From Cytophagaceae bacterium (lineage in GTDB: Bacteria > Bacteroidota > Bacteroidia > Cytophagales > UBA9547): a stretch of DNA of 64,000 nt. Positions 11,701-18,171 of the stretch are shown here, in pieces (positions within the stretch are counted from its first letter, which is position 1; the number at the start of each line of letters is the position of its first letter). The position numbers and the translations under genes are program-made. The notes below the pieces were generated by a model. It had not been told where the DNA came from. It was given only the letters and a program-made list of their open reading frames with translations, and searched no databases. The stretch spans positions 50,856-114,855 of the forward strand of contig JAIYAU010000049.1 of the NCBI GenBank assembly GCA_027488865.1, read 5' to 3'.

Positions 11701-12475
11701 AGGTAGAGGTAGTTCCATCTCCAAAATTCCATAAGTATTCAAAAGGACCAGTAAATCCCGACAAATTTGTTTCATCTGTAAAATTAACTGTATGAGGTAT
11801 AGTACATGCAGTATTGTTGGTAGATGAAAATGCTGGCGAAGGTTTATTTCCTATACTTACAAAATCTTTAATTTGTTTAGTACTTTGGCAACCCCTGTCG
11901 TCTGTCACAATCAAAACTACACTATATTTGCCTGTAGCTGCATAAACATGAGATGGATTGGGAGCATTACTAGAAGTTCCATCGCCAAAATCCCAATACC
12001 ATTGTGAAATTGGTCTAGTACCAACTAAAGACTTATCTAGAAAATTGACAGTTAGCGGGGCGCAACCTGTACTAGCACCTGAGGTAATAAAGTCAGAGGT
12101 CGGATTCTTAAAAACGGTAATGGGCGAAAATTGGGTTGTTCTATCAGGATATTTCCCGTTGGCATCTCTAACTGTTAACCTCACAGTATAGTTACCGGGT
12201 ACAGTATAAGCAGCAGAGACATTTACTTTGGTTGCATTAAACGGTTCTATATTTCCATTGCCAAAATCCCACTGGTATAAAAGCGATGCATCGGCCGGTG
12301 CGGCTGTAGATGACGCATCATAGTTCACAACCAATGGACTACATCCTTGGGTTATATTAGGAGTAAAACTTGCTACTATTTGCGCATGTATTGTACTTGC
12401 ACAAAGTAGCATTATTATCAATATTACTTTTATAAATTTTATAGTTTGATGCATTTTAAGAGTAAGTAAATTCAC
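2708..12475 (-). CDS. Giant PKD-repeat adhesin with T9SS type B sorting domain
   Basis: This 3255-residue exported protein has an N-terminal signal peptide (hydrophobic core VILIIMLLCASTIHA ending near residue 31; the Met at residue 8 is an alternative start). Residues about 30-1130 hold some 13 PKD domains, recognised by W-x-FGDG-type strands (WDFGDGTSSN, WNFGDGTTST) each preceded by a GC-x-P motif. The middle has Ig-like modules. Residues about 2030-2830 are five tandem units of about 162 residues. The last 85 residues (FTPNGDNRNELFKVYY, IFNRWGEVIYYS, GWDG, PAGTYPW) are the gliding-motility-associated C-terminal domain that targets proteins through T9SS and, in SprB-like adhesins, requires a PorP/SprF partner. 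No PorP/SprF gene is co-directional; the nearest lies across the divergent promoter region. A surface adhesin or matrix protein is inferred; the ligand is unknown. Confidence 0.93.
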   Translation of the reverse strand: MNLLTLKMHQTIKFIKVILIIMLLCASTIHAQIVASFTPNITQGCSPLVVNYDASSTAAPADASLLYQWDFGNGNIEPFNATKVNVSAAYTVPGNYTVRLTVRDANGKYPDRTTQFSPITVFKNPTSDFITSGASTGCAPLTVNFLDKSLVGTRPISQWYWDFGDGTSSNAPNPSHVYAATGKYSVVLIVTDDRGCQSTKQIKDFVSIGNKPSPAFSSTNNTACTIPHTVNFTDETNLSGFTGPFEYLWNFGDGTTSTLKNPVKTYNAFGSYDVSLTVIDKSTNCPAVITKTRHVNLYNQTVSFTQNRVTGCSPLGVNFQSRVTPVIPGQTYQWTFGGAPNILSGPNTQSNIINPFWTFPNPGSYNVTLQTIGPHASCEKSYTNPTPVVVRDTPKNLTIGANPQGGCKVPTTINFTGNATDASSYRWTFQGGNPATSNVQNPGAVTYNAFGNYTVKFKAINSSGCADSITRTINIQPPNANFNANPRQGCTGSSIRFNDQSNSGDPIVNRVWNFGDGTTLGGNVTNPTHVYNTAGTYTVRLDITTATGCTDSEIKTAYIRIGEKPDATIAPFTPIVSCNPRTVTYVNASTGTADYYQWEPVPGYLTPPGPKQDLNFTYDVQPGNYGVILYAFKGGCSDTFRINYTITILPPKANFEFSVPPCGLDSIQFNDRSSGPGLVKWSWDFGTVGPNNTSSKQNPKFLFPGPGSYNVTLTVEHQNGCIDTETQRVVIPDYTAANISITPVNSSGCAPHPVLFSNTSTGSNSQKWTFGNGKPASYDNSPSIVYTEPGVYSVSITVTNNRGCTFTKTYKDLVKVYGPTVSFDLCPAKGCLPFTADFKDFSTSNSKIVSREWDLGNGVIKTGNDSSFFYTYNNVLPPPKRQKDGIPIKLTVTDQFGCKATTTSLIRPSSPKVDFTFRRLWLCDRDSIRFTGVNVDSTGVEPLTYSWLFSDGTTSSSRSPNRSFPKGTHTAQLTITDLNGCSSSITKVIDVNPKPPFASFCALDKNGVCADSIVATCPPQVVSFKNLSDKGRAGVRSWLWDFGDGSKSTLKDPARTYSQVGNFDVTLTLTDTLGCISDTVLPKIVRIKGPSADFNTSISTLCSGTTVTFTGIQLPPIEGALTYIWDFGDGSVANGQVVSHRYTTPGVKYPILIYSDASGRCTRSKQDTLFIKGLPLVRLKGDTAVCDGTPVTLDAGVSGANYLWNTGETTRSILAKTQGKFYVNITDPVSGCTSSDTTVITYIAKPRVTSIIYDNNNCGQAPKGKIVLTVAGPGAPYVYKWTNEFGLAIGTTDSIVFQEGGVFKANIKNSFGCQIDTSYTIINFPGNYELNLKSLTNIARCGDLGEVIVRAKGIPKTVNGITITVPIRVPFDSIIWLNDKGVRVFSSATFGNSYLPPLADMFGYDPMSNRADSIYFRLNGVPPGSYTLKIFEQEFDINGILLGGCPKQAGPYRVNPPPAPKFDLGPDKITCNTNITFVSNLTNAAITWSGPGLVTLNGTNAMTVNKTGKYILSAIDNVTNCPLKDSVNATIHPNPTANAGRDVDTCVNILTQLTATSDFGNKFNWFIRGNNTPVASSKNLLINFGTPISNRDYILQVLDSITGCRNNDTVRVNFTSNPIAAASVGKRLCLGDSVNVSGFVFEGSGGNIFSWTSIPMGFVSNASTFSVTPSVGSTQYRLVVTDVNGCVSNPAFTNVVATPLPVVNTVSDIEFCIGNDTTLAARATDGTGSFTYVWRSLTSGPDTIQNLLVKPDITTDYEVRVTDEENCEDIDSVTVIVNQLPIIRAFDTDTICYGASTTLFSDAFGGQGPYNYSWFTLNPDGFTSTNQNITVSPFFNTEYFVSSKDAKGCSSDTASVFVRINLIPSVYAGIDTAICPGATAYIKAKATGGGLASGSDTIIYTYEWNSIEDLTFNSSNSSFTISPLATTQYMVKATDGLCESPLDIVRVTVNPKPVALVVPKDQVVCKGDLATAVASGALGGRYIWYGADRFITLDSVVNIVASVDTSIWVKIIDKNGCEDIDSAFVRTFTTPALNLIQHICLNPSETFVIKGRPTTFEIPNASYNWSLKGVSLPITISSVADSNLTVLASDTGIYKVVYGLGNCIVSDSVGVTLNPTVEAGADQTICINDSANQVATSLNEVSYTWINPSNVTLGNDSSLTLLISQDTLLKVIVEDKFNCAAKDSAFVRAFTTPPVDLPAHICLNPSENFVIKGKPKMFEIPNATYSWSFNNLSLVPTVSLVADSNLTILASNLGTYKLVYGLGKCIVSDSVGVSLNPNVEAGLNQTICINDSATQIATSLNEVSYQWINPSNVTLGNDSSLTLLISQDTLLKVIVEDKFKCIAKDSAFIDAYKVPDVSLTTLNCLDSNGTVTLKGRPRLYEIPNATYTWYYKNVPQIRLNPLTDSNFVVSATDSGKYKVRYGLDKCFVSDSAYVRINPTLAVTPEKVICINDTVVHRAKSPNSVSYEWFNSAGLVLSTLDSIKIKVTQDSLLFVRIKDRYQCIVKDTAIVKAFTTPALDLLPRVCLNPSDNFEIKGKPKMFEIPNATYNWTYNNVALPTTISPIADSNLTIFASNLGTYKLVYGLGNCFVTDSVGATLNPLVDAGPNQTICINDSATQVATSNNDVRYTWINPSNDTLGINKSLTLLILQDTLLNVIVEDKFKCVAKDATLISAYKAPDINLTTLNCLDSNSVVILKGRPLLYEIPNATYTWYHKNMQLIGLNPLIDSNLVVSAADSGQYVVRYGLDKCFVNDTAYVRLKPKVKLLADTVVCINDSTLQLAASNNLVFYIWKNLLQDTLGTGDSILIKIPSDTTIFVVASDQYGCFATDTVKVKTYRKPTILIPDAFCYNPLTSFTLNAGPGNTKIPTNTGLFKWTKNGAPVSGLNSPLTDSIYIATDTGTYVVNYGLGGCIVKDTSIITLSPLVDAGPDVTICFATSTLLEAKIKNGTGTPGFVYNWDFNLDLSDTNTTKTKATPDSTLGIGTYKYIINVIDTVGCNHKDSILVNVVKPTDLQIVNPISCIGDTITLKAVPSNITASLTYQWYEGSKKLNEISDQLLVDKVGTYKVVYKEGFCADSTVKYVPFNPKPVPDNIPSYIFCKDTTRLDSSSVLMDAGPAAYYLWDKGDTTRRVKVDEKGTYYFKIFNHYNCFVKDSILVFDECPPRLFVADAFTPNGDNRNELFKVYYAYVKNFKMWIFNRWGEVIYYSEDQNSGWDGFYRNDEIPAGTYPWLIQYDSAYDKFGTNIKKNGRVTLIR
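3970..6400 (-). repeat. Five in-frame tandem units of about 486 bp (pattern A-A-B-A-B)
   Basis: These lie inside the 3255-residue adhesin. Markers for type A (ICLNPSE.F.IKG.P..FEIPNA) fall near 6301, 5813 and 4842, and for type B (LNCLDSN, LKGRP.LYEIPNATYTW) near 5328 and 4351, giving spacings of 485-491 bp (about 162 residues). Each unit holds two Ig-like modules, the second carrying ICINDSA. About 120 bp at 5458-5594 and 5945-6080 are nearly identical at the DNA level, pointing to recent duplication or gene conversion. Confidence 0.85.
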
Positions 12476-12828
12476 TTAACTTAATACAAATTTTCTATTG
12501 TCGCAGATTTTATATAATTAATGTTTTAAATACATATTAAACACAAAATTTAATTAACCTACGACGACAATTTTATTGACCAAAATACATAAAATTAAGA
12601 TATTATGTATTAAAAACAACCATAAAGGTAAGCATAACTTGACTAAAATGCCAATCAAAATTTTTAATTAATAATTAAATCTTAAATACTAAAAATAAAT
12701 ATGATTTTAGGATATGTTAAAATTACCCTTAGTAATATCCTATTTAATTAAAAACCACTATTATTGTTATTTAATACTAAATGTTGTTAATTTTACAGAT
12801 TGAAATTGCATCAAACTGAAATATCATT
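12476..12828. other. Divergent intergenic region between two PKD genes
   Basis: This 353-nt, very AT-rich stretch separates the minus-strand giant adhesin from the plus-strand PKD protein and must hold both promoters. I searched both strands for the Bacteroidota -7 element TAnnTTTG and found none, so the promoters are either degenerate or use another sigma factor. No ORF, tRNA or strong hairpin is seen. Confidence 0.5.
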
Positions 12829-14157
12829 ATGAAAATATTTATGCCACTTAGACAATTTTTTTTCATAATTGGTTTAATGATTTCTTATATCAGTTATGGT
12901 CAACTAAATGCCATTTTTAATGTAAGCAATAGCAATCCATGTACAGATGAGGGAGTAATTTTTACTTACCCAAACAATACTGGCGCAACTTCTTGGAAAT
13001 GGAATTTTGGAGCAGATGCCTTTCCTGATTCTTCAAGTTCAAGTGGCCCTCATATTGTAAGTTATGGTAGTGCCGGTGCTAAAACCGTTACCCTAACAGT
13101 ATCTAATGGGATTACTAATGATACACGTACTGCTGTAATTAATGTTCAAGCTTCTCCAAGTCCTGCCTTTACAGTAACTGGGCTTACTAATGTTATTCCT
13201 ACAACATTGTCATTTAACGCCACATCTGGAGGGGTTACCTATGATTATGACTTTGGAGATAGATTTTCAGGCAATTACAACACATCAAATAGTCGAAATA
13301 ATTCTAAACAATATAATTTTGGTGGAAATTACTTTGCTTGCCTAACCGTTGCAGCCAATAACTGTAAGGCCACAGAATGTAAAGAGATTATTATTAATGC
13401 TGGTAATAATTCGATACAATCTAAATTTAATATTTCACCTTCCAAATCAACTTGCGTTGGAAACCAAGTTTCAATTACTGAAATGGGTATAAGTTCCTCA
13501 ACTGTGAGAGAATGGCATTTTGGTAGCAATGCCTCCCCTACCAGTTCTACCTCATTAAATCCTCCTGTTGTAAGCTGGTCCACACCTGGTCCTAAAATTG
13601 TAACTATGAAAACAGGAACTGGTGGTAACAACGCCAATATCAAAGTGGGATCAATTTTGTATTATGTATATCCTTATCCAACATCTAACTTTGATTTCGA
13701 AGGTAATGCTTGTCAACTTCCATCAACTATTAACTTTAAGCCCCAACAACAAGCGGGATATCTGTATAACTGGGATTTTGGAGATGGAACTACCTCCAAT
13801 TCTACTCAACCTTCCAAAACCTACACCACGACAGGTACAAAAAATGCTACCTTGGCAATAACAAAAAATGGATGTACGACCTATTACACAAGAACCATCA
13901 ACATTAATAATTGCAATTCTAATACTAAACCCTCTTTTACTGCCACAGCCTCAAACAATCATTGTTTGGCTCAAAAATACACCTTTAACTACACAGGTCT
14001 ACCTGCTAGCTCTTATCTTTGGAACTTCGGTCTTGGCGCCACCCCACCTACTTCTACATCTTCAACTCAAATTGTAGTAAGCTATGGCACATCAGGTCCG
14101 CATACGGTAACTTTAACAATTAATGGTAACGAAACCGTAACCAGTATTATTAAATAG
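12829..14157 (+). CDS. Secreted PKD-repeat protein without visible sorting domain
   Basis: This 442-residue protein has a signal peptide (FFFIIGLMISYISYGQ, cleavage near residue 24) followed by about five PKD-type domains (WKWNFGADAFP, DYDFGDRFSG, REWHFGSNASP, YNWDFGDGTTSN, YLWNFGLGATPP). It ends right after a PKD strand (TVTLTINGNETVTSIIK) with no FTPNGDG.../NRWG type B domain and no type A domain, unlike the other large secreted proteins here. The PorP/SprF gene starts 6 nt after its TAG stop, so the two are surely co-transcribed. Either the gene lost its 3' end by deletion, or the product is exported by Sec and acts with its PorP partner without T9SS targeting. It is most likely a periplasmic or surface protein-binding module. 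Confidence 0.85.
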   Translation: MKIFMPLRQFFFIIGLMISYISYGQLNAIFNVSNSNPCTDEGVIFTYPNNTGATSWKWNFGADAFPDSSSSSGPHIVSYGSAGAKTVTLTVSNGITNDTRTAVINVQASPSPAFTVTGLTNVIPTTLSFNATSGGVTYDYDFGDRFSGNYNTSNSRNNSKQYNFGGNYFACLTVAANNCKATECKEIIINAGNNSIQSKFNISPSKSTCVGNQVSITEMGISSSTVREWHFGSNASPTSSTSLNPPVVSWSTPGPKIVTMKTGTGGNNANIKVGSILYYVYPYPTSNFDFEGNACQLPSTINFKPQQQAGYLYNWDFGDGTTSNSTQPSKTYTTTGTKNATLAITKNGCTTYYTRTININNCNSNTKPSFTATASNNHCLAQKYTFNYTGLPASSYLWNFGLGATPPTSTSSTQIVVSYGTSGPHTVTLTINGNETVTSIIK

Positions 14158-14163
14158 AATTAG

Positions 14164-15276
14164 ATGTTTTTTAACAAAAAATATTTTTTAATTATTGGAA
14201 TTGCCTTTTTTGAATTGATTCAACATTCAAATGCTATTGCTCAAGATCCGCAAATTTCAATGTTCTATGCGCTGTCGCAATACATAAGTCCATCATTTGT
14301 GGGTACTGGATATAATCCTCGAATAGTATTAAATCATAGACAACAATGGCCGGGTAATCAATCTCGATATGCTACTTCATTTACAGGTATAGATACCTAT
14401 TTTCCAAAAAAACGTGTAGGAATTGGTATTTTGGCTATGTATGATGAACAAGGATCGGGTATTTATCTAAAAAATAATTCTCCTACCTTAAAAACGATGG
14501 ATTTGACCTTTCAAGCATCCTATGAATTTTATTTAAACAATAAACTCACCTGCCGACCAGGGCTGGGTTTGGGATTAGTTAATAGAAAACTGGTTGACAA
14601 CTTCTTGTATCCCAACCAACTTAATAACCAAGGATATAATGGTCAAGGTTCGGATGAAACGCTGCTCCGTAACAACATATACTACCCGGATGTTTCCGCA
14701 GGTATTCTGTTTTTTAGTCCTTCATTGTGGTTAGGAACTGGTATACACCACATCAATAGGGCTAATTATTCCTTTTTAAAAGATAATAACATCAGGCAGG
14801 ACATAAAAATTAACGCACATCTTGGCTATAAAATCAACATTACTAAAAATGGTGGGCCAAAATATTACTTGGCTAGAGAAAAAGAGTATAGCATCTCCCC
14901 CATTATACACTATAGGTTTCAAAATAAGGCTGACCAATTTGATTTTGGGCTAGCTGGTGTGGCCGATCAGATGCTTTTTGGCATTTGGTACAGAGGTCTG
15001 CCATTAATTAAGGATTACAACCGTAAAAACATTAATAGTGAATCTATTATTCTAATGATTGGGTGGGTATATAATAACTGGAACTTTAACTATGGCTACG
15101 ATATAACAGCCTCAAAACTTACTGGTTATACCAATGGAAGCCACGAAATAAATATAGCTTATGTGATTTCAAAACCAAAGAGTAGATTTAAATATAGACG
15201 TTTACCGTGCCCCAATCACCTTAAAGATACCAATTGGGATATTAATCGGCAACATGACCATGATGGCTTTAATTAG
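14164..15276 (+). CDS. PorP/SprF family type IX secretion outer-membrane protein
   Basis: This 370-residue protein has a signal peptide (LIIGIAFFELIQHSNAIAQ) followed by the family opening DPQISMFYALSQYISPSFVG. The conserved region around NHRQQWPG, and the C-terminal beta-barrel strands with NFNYGYDITASKLTGYTNGSHE, match the PorP/SprF family (DNxSYD.T and SHE signatures). In Flavobacterium SprF is needed for surface delivery of the type B adhesin SprB. This copy is longer and more diverged than the other two in the window, with extra loops and a charged C-terminal tail (RRLPCPNH...). It sits 6 nt after the short PKD gene. A promoter-terminator unit follows about 130 nt downstream. Confidence 0.9.
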   Translation: MFFNKKYFLIIGIAFFELIQHSNAIAQDPQISMFYALSQYISPSFVGTGYNPRIVLNHRQQWPGNQSRYATSFTGIDTYFPKKRVGIGILAMYDEQGSGIYLKNNSPTLKTMDLTFQASYEFYLNNKLTCRPGLGLGLVNRKLVDNFLYPNQLNNQGYNGQGSDETLLRNNIYYPDVSAGILFFSPSLWLGTGIHHINRANYSFLKDNNIRQDIKINAHLGYKINITKNGGPKYYLAREKEYSISPIIHYRFQNKADQFDFGLAGVADQMLFGIWYRGLPLIKDYNRKNINSESIILMIGWVYNNWNFNYGYDITASKLTGYTNGSHEINIAYVISKPKSRFKYRRLPCPNHLKDTNWDINRQHDHDGFN

Positions 15277-15404
15277 TTACCAGAAAGTATGGCATTACCT
15301 TTTCCTATAAAACATTCGATTATTTTGCTTACGTTATAATTTACACTGTTCATCAAACATTGATTCAAAACAATCGAAATTCTTCTTATTATGTGGTTAC
15401 CATT

Positions 15405-15434
15405 TTGCAAATAAAAAAACTGTTACTACTTTTG
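15405..15434 (+). promoter_or_regulatory. Bacteroidota-type promoter of candidate small RNA
   Basis: TTG at 15405-15407 and TACTTTTG at 15427-15434 are separated by 19 nt, a full match to the -33 TTG / -7 TAnnTTTG consensus of the Bacteroidota primary sigma factor. Transcription should begin near 15440. No ORF follows; a terminator ends about 80 nt downstream. Confidence 0.6.
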
Positions 15435-15439
15435 TTTTA

Positions 15440-15521
15440 CTCATAGATAAATTTTTCCATAGCTGGTTGAAAAGATCCCGGGGCTCCTAAATGAAGAAAT
15501 TCTGCCTCGGGTTCTTTTTTT
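15440..15521 (+). ncRNA. Candidate small RNA of about 80 nt between PorP/SprF and queA
   Basis: The segment runs from the predicted start of a consensus promoter to the U-tract of an intrinsic terminator and contains no convincing ORF. Its 5' half (about 15440-15473) is AT-rich and looks unstructured; its 3' half is a GC-rich stem-loop with a 19-nt loop. It does not look like a preQ1 aptamer even though queA follows, and queA has its own -7 element after this terminator. It could equally be the read-through terminator of the upstream PorP/SprF operon. Its status as an RNA gene is inference from signals. Confidence 0.45.
15474..15521 (+). terminator. Intrinsic terminator
   Basis: GATCCCGGGGC (15474-15484) pairs with GCCTCGGGTTC (15504-15514), an 11-position stem with one mismatch and one G-U, followed directly by seven T (15515-15521). 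Confidence 0.7.
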
Positions 15522-15602
15522 GTCCATTCATAGTTTACGCTTATTTCCTGAGTTGCTATCAACTATTTTAGTATTAAAGTATAGATATTTAAATTATTAT
15601 AC

Positions 15603-15610
15603 TATCTTTG
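15603..15610 (+). promoter_or_regulatory. -7 element for queA
   Basis: TATCTTTG fits TAnnTTTG and lies 33 nt before the queA start. I see no TTG at the expected -33 position. Confidence 0.5.
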
Positions 15611-15643
15611 CATCCCTTTTAACAATTTTAGTACCGTAATACT

Positions 15644-16693
15644 ATGAAACTTTCAGAATTCTCTTTCCAACTTCCTCCAGAACTTCTTGCTTATTATCCA
15701 ACCGAAAACCGAGATGAGTCTCGTTTAATGGTTGTAGATAGAAAAACAGGCAAAATAGAACATAAAATATTTAAAGATATTTTAGGCTATTTCAGTGAAG
15801 GAGATGTTTTTGTGGCAAATAATACTAAGGTCTTTCCAGCAAGACTTTATGGAAATAAAGAAAAAACAGGGGCAAAAATTGAAGTTTTTCTTTTAAGAGA
15901 GCTCAATAAAGATGCAAGACTTTGGGATGTATTGGTTGATCCAGCCAGAAAGATAAGGGTAGGAAACAAACTATATTTTGGCGATAGTGACTTAGTAGCA
16001 GAGGTAATAGATAACACTACCTCACGTGGACGTACCATAAGATTTCTATTTGATGGTACAGATGAGGAGTTTTACAAAACAATCGATGAACTTGGAGAAA
16101 CCCCTTTACCAAAATATATCAAAAGAAAAGCAGAACCTGAAGATAGAGAACGATATCAAACCGTTTTTGCAGAGCACACAGGTGCTGTGGCCGCACCAAC
16201 TGCAGGCTTGCATTTTACTAAACAAATTATAAAAAAACTTGAACTAGCTGGCATTGACTTCACGCCTATTACCTTGCATGTAGGGTTAGGTACATTTAGG
16301 GCAGTTGATGTTGAAGATCTTACTAAACATAAGATGGATTCGGAAAATTATTTTATTCCTACTGAAACTACCCAAAAAGTAAATCAGGCATTAGATAATA
16401 AAAAGCGTGTAGTAGCGGTAGGAACAACTACCATGCGAACATTAGAATCTTCGGTATCTGCTAACAGTCGTTTAAAATCAGCAGACAACTTGTGGACTGA
16501 TCGGTTTATTTTCCCGCCTTACGATTTTAAAATTGCTAACGCACTTATTTCAAACTTTCACATGCCAGAATCTACATTACTTATGTTGACATGTGCATTC
16601 GGTGGATTTGATAATGTAATGAAGGCATATGAGGAGGCTATTAAAGAAAAGTACCGCTTCTTTACTTATGGTGATGCCATGTTAATAATTTAA
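15644..16693 (+). CDS. queA: S-adenosylmethionine:tRNA ribosyltransferase-isomerase
   Basis: The protein has 349 residues, the normal QueA length. It transfers and isomerises the ribosyl part of S-adenosylmethionine onto preQ1 at the wobble position of tRNAs with GUN anticodons, giving epoxyqueuosine. Family landmarks are [12 protein letters not shown] and [11 protein letters not shown] at the N-terminus, [31 protein letters not shown], the [13 protein letters not shown] stretch, [11 protein letters not shown] and the C-terminal [12 protein letters not shown]. It is cytoplasmic. The gene is flanked by its own -7 element and a strong terminator, so it appears monocistronic; no other queuosine gene is nearby. 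Confidence 0.97.
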   Translation: MKLSEFSFQLPPELLAYYPTENRDESRLMVVDRKTGKIEHKIFKDILGYFSEGDVFVANNTKVFPARLYGNKEKTGAKIEVFLLRELNKDARLWDVLVDPARKIRVGNKLYFGDSDLVAEVIDNTTSRGRTIRFLFDGTDEEFYKTIDELGETPLPKYIKRKAEPEDRERYQTVFAEHTGAVAAPTAGLHFTKQIIKKLELAGIDFTPITLHVGLGTFRAVDVEDLTKHKMDSENYFIPTETTQKVNQALDNKKRVVAVGTTTMRTLESSVSANSRLKSADNLWTDRFIFPPYDFKIANALISNFHMPESTLLMLTCAFGGFDNVMKAYEEAIKEKYRFFTYGDAMLII

Positions 16694-16717
16694 ATAAATC
16701 TTTTGTTTTGGATATTT

Positions 16718-16747
16718 AAAAAGCCCTTTACTCCAAAAGGGCTTTTT
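16718..16747 (+). terminator. Intrinsic terminator after queA
   Basis: AAAAAGCCCTTT (16718-16729) pairs perfectly with AAAGGGCTTTTT (16736-16747) over 12 bp with a 6-nt loop. The T-run completes a classic terminator. Confidence 0.85.
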
Positions 16748-16912
16748 GCATTTTAGCTATTTATATTATTTTTAAAGGGCATTTATTATCTAAGATTAAT
16801 CATAAATACCACCTAATTTTGTAATATTTAAAGAATTTTACTGAAACTTTTGAATTAAATTAATTAAATTGCCTTTTTAATTTAGGTAAGTAATACCTAG
16901 ACAATTGGGTGA

Positions 16913-18157
16913 ATGAATAAATATATAAAATGTTTATTTTTTTTGTTTTTGTTATCAACCATCACGTTGATGATAGAAGGATGTATGTTTAAGAAAAAGG
17001 ATCCCACAAGTACCGACCCTGGTGACGCTAGTTCAACCACCGCAGCAAAATACAATGGAGGTTCAGGATTTGAACTTGCTGAATTTAAAGGCCAGCCTAT
17101 TTGCCCTGGTTTAGTATATATTGAGGGAGGTAAAACAACTTTAGGTGCTATTAAAGAAGATTTTTTATACGCCATGGACAATATTGAAAGGTCTGTAACT
17201 GTGCAGTCTTTTTATATGGACGAAACAGAAGTAGCTAATATTCATTGGCTTGAGTATCTATTTCATGTTAAACAAGATTCATCTGAAGAATCATATATTG
17301 CAGCATTGCCTGACACACTAGTTTGGTCAAGTGCTTTGTCATTTAATGATGCCTATGTAGATTATTATTTTAGATATGCCGGATTTAGGTTTTATCCCGT
17401 TGTAGGAGTTACTTGGAAACAGGTGGTGAGTTTTTGCGAATGGCGTACAACTACTGTACAAATGATGCTTTCTGGTGATATTCAACCCCATTATCGTGGT
17501 GGTGGACCTACTTTTACTTACGGTGATACCATTAAAAACAAGTATAAAGATTCCATCAAAAAGAAAGAAACAAAAAAATCTGATTCTCCCCCGTACCGAC
17601 TTCCTACAGAAGATGAATGGGAATTTGCAGCCCTTGCCATCATTGATGTTTGGACAAGAGACGAACAAACCCAAAAACGCATTTACCCTTGGGATGGTCA
17701 CTCTTTGAGAAATCCATATAACAAAAAATGTGGTACTTTTTTGGCTAACTTTAAAAGAGGCAGAGGTGATTATGCTGGAATTGCTGGAAAATTAAATGAT
17801 GGAGCCTTAATTACAGATTATGTTTATGCTTATCCCCCTAACGACTTCGGTCTTTATAATATGGCTGGAAACGTAAATGAATGGGTGTATGACAAATATA
17901 AACCAAGGCTTCAAGATAAATTTTTAGCTTCAGATCCCAGTTTAGAAGAAGGGACAGCAACGGGTAGTGGAGAAAATTCAGAAGAAGAATATTATACCTT
18001 ACTAGGCCCTAATGTACGTGTATATAAAGGTGGCTCATGGAAAGATATCGCCTATTGGCTATCTCCAGGCACTAGAAGATATCTTGAGGAAGATTCAAGC
18101 ACTGCTACTATAGGTTTCAGGTGTGCCATGGACAAACTAGGAGGTAAAGGCAAATAA
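16913..18157 (+). CDS. gldJ: GldJ-like gliding motility lipoprotein (FGE-sulfatase domain)
   Basis: This is a 414-residue lipoprotein: the signal peptide ends with lipobox IEGC (Cys24). Residues about 65-405 form a formylglycine-generating-enzyme/sulfatase-modifying domain (LVYIEGGKTTLG, FYMDETEVANIHWLEYL, YRLPTEDEWEFAA, NMAGNVNEWVYD, VYKGGSWKD, IGFRCAM). The DETEV...EYL wording is closer to GldJ than to the paralogue GldK. GldJ is a T9SS/gliding-associated lipoprotein required in Flavobacterium for stability of GldK and for motility; the catalytic cysteines of true FGE enzymes are not evident, so it is probably structural. It stands apart from other gld genes and is followed 14 nt later by ispD. 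The symbol rests on motif resemblance only. Confidence 0.8.
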   Translation: MNKYIKCLFFLFLLSTITLMIEGCMFKKKDPTSTDPGDASSTTAAKYNGGSGFELAEFKGQPICPGLVYIEGGKTTLGAIKEDFLYAMDNIERSVTVQSFYMDETEVANIHWLEYLFHVKQDSSEESYIAALPDTLVWSSALSFNDAYVDYYFRYAGFRFYPVVGVTWKQVVSFCEWRTTTVQMMLSGDIQPHYRGGGPTFTYGDTIKNKYKDSIKKKETKKSDSPPYRLPTEDEWEFAALAIIDVWTRDEQTQKRIYPWDGHSLRNPYNKKCGTFLANFKRGRGDYAGIAGKLNDGALITDYVYAYPPNDFGLYNMAGNVNEWVYDKYKPRLQDKFLASDPSLEEGTATGSGENSEEEYYTLLGPNVRVYKGGSWKDIAYWLSPGTRRYLEEDSSTATIGFRCAMDKLGGKGK

Positions 18158-18171
18158 CACTTATATATTTA

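Larger units (their letters stand above)
15277..15643 (+). other. Intergenic region before queA
   Basis: This 367-nt stretch holds the promoter, small-RNA candidate and terminator listed separately, then the queA -7 element. The first 125 nt show nothing recognisable. Confidence 0.5.

Noticed and set aside
2708..15276. Horizontally acquired surface-protein island
   Set aside because: Base composition looks like the neighbouring housekeeping genes, and no integrase, transposase, tRNA or direct-repeat border is seen.
15277..15643. preQ1 riboswitch controlling queA
   Set aside because: The structured element before queA is a plain GC-rich terminator with a 19-nt loop; I could not find the C-rich loop and A-rich tail pseudoknot of a preQ1-I aptamer, and queA has its own -7 element after it.
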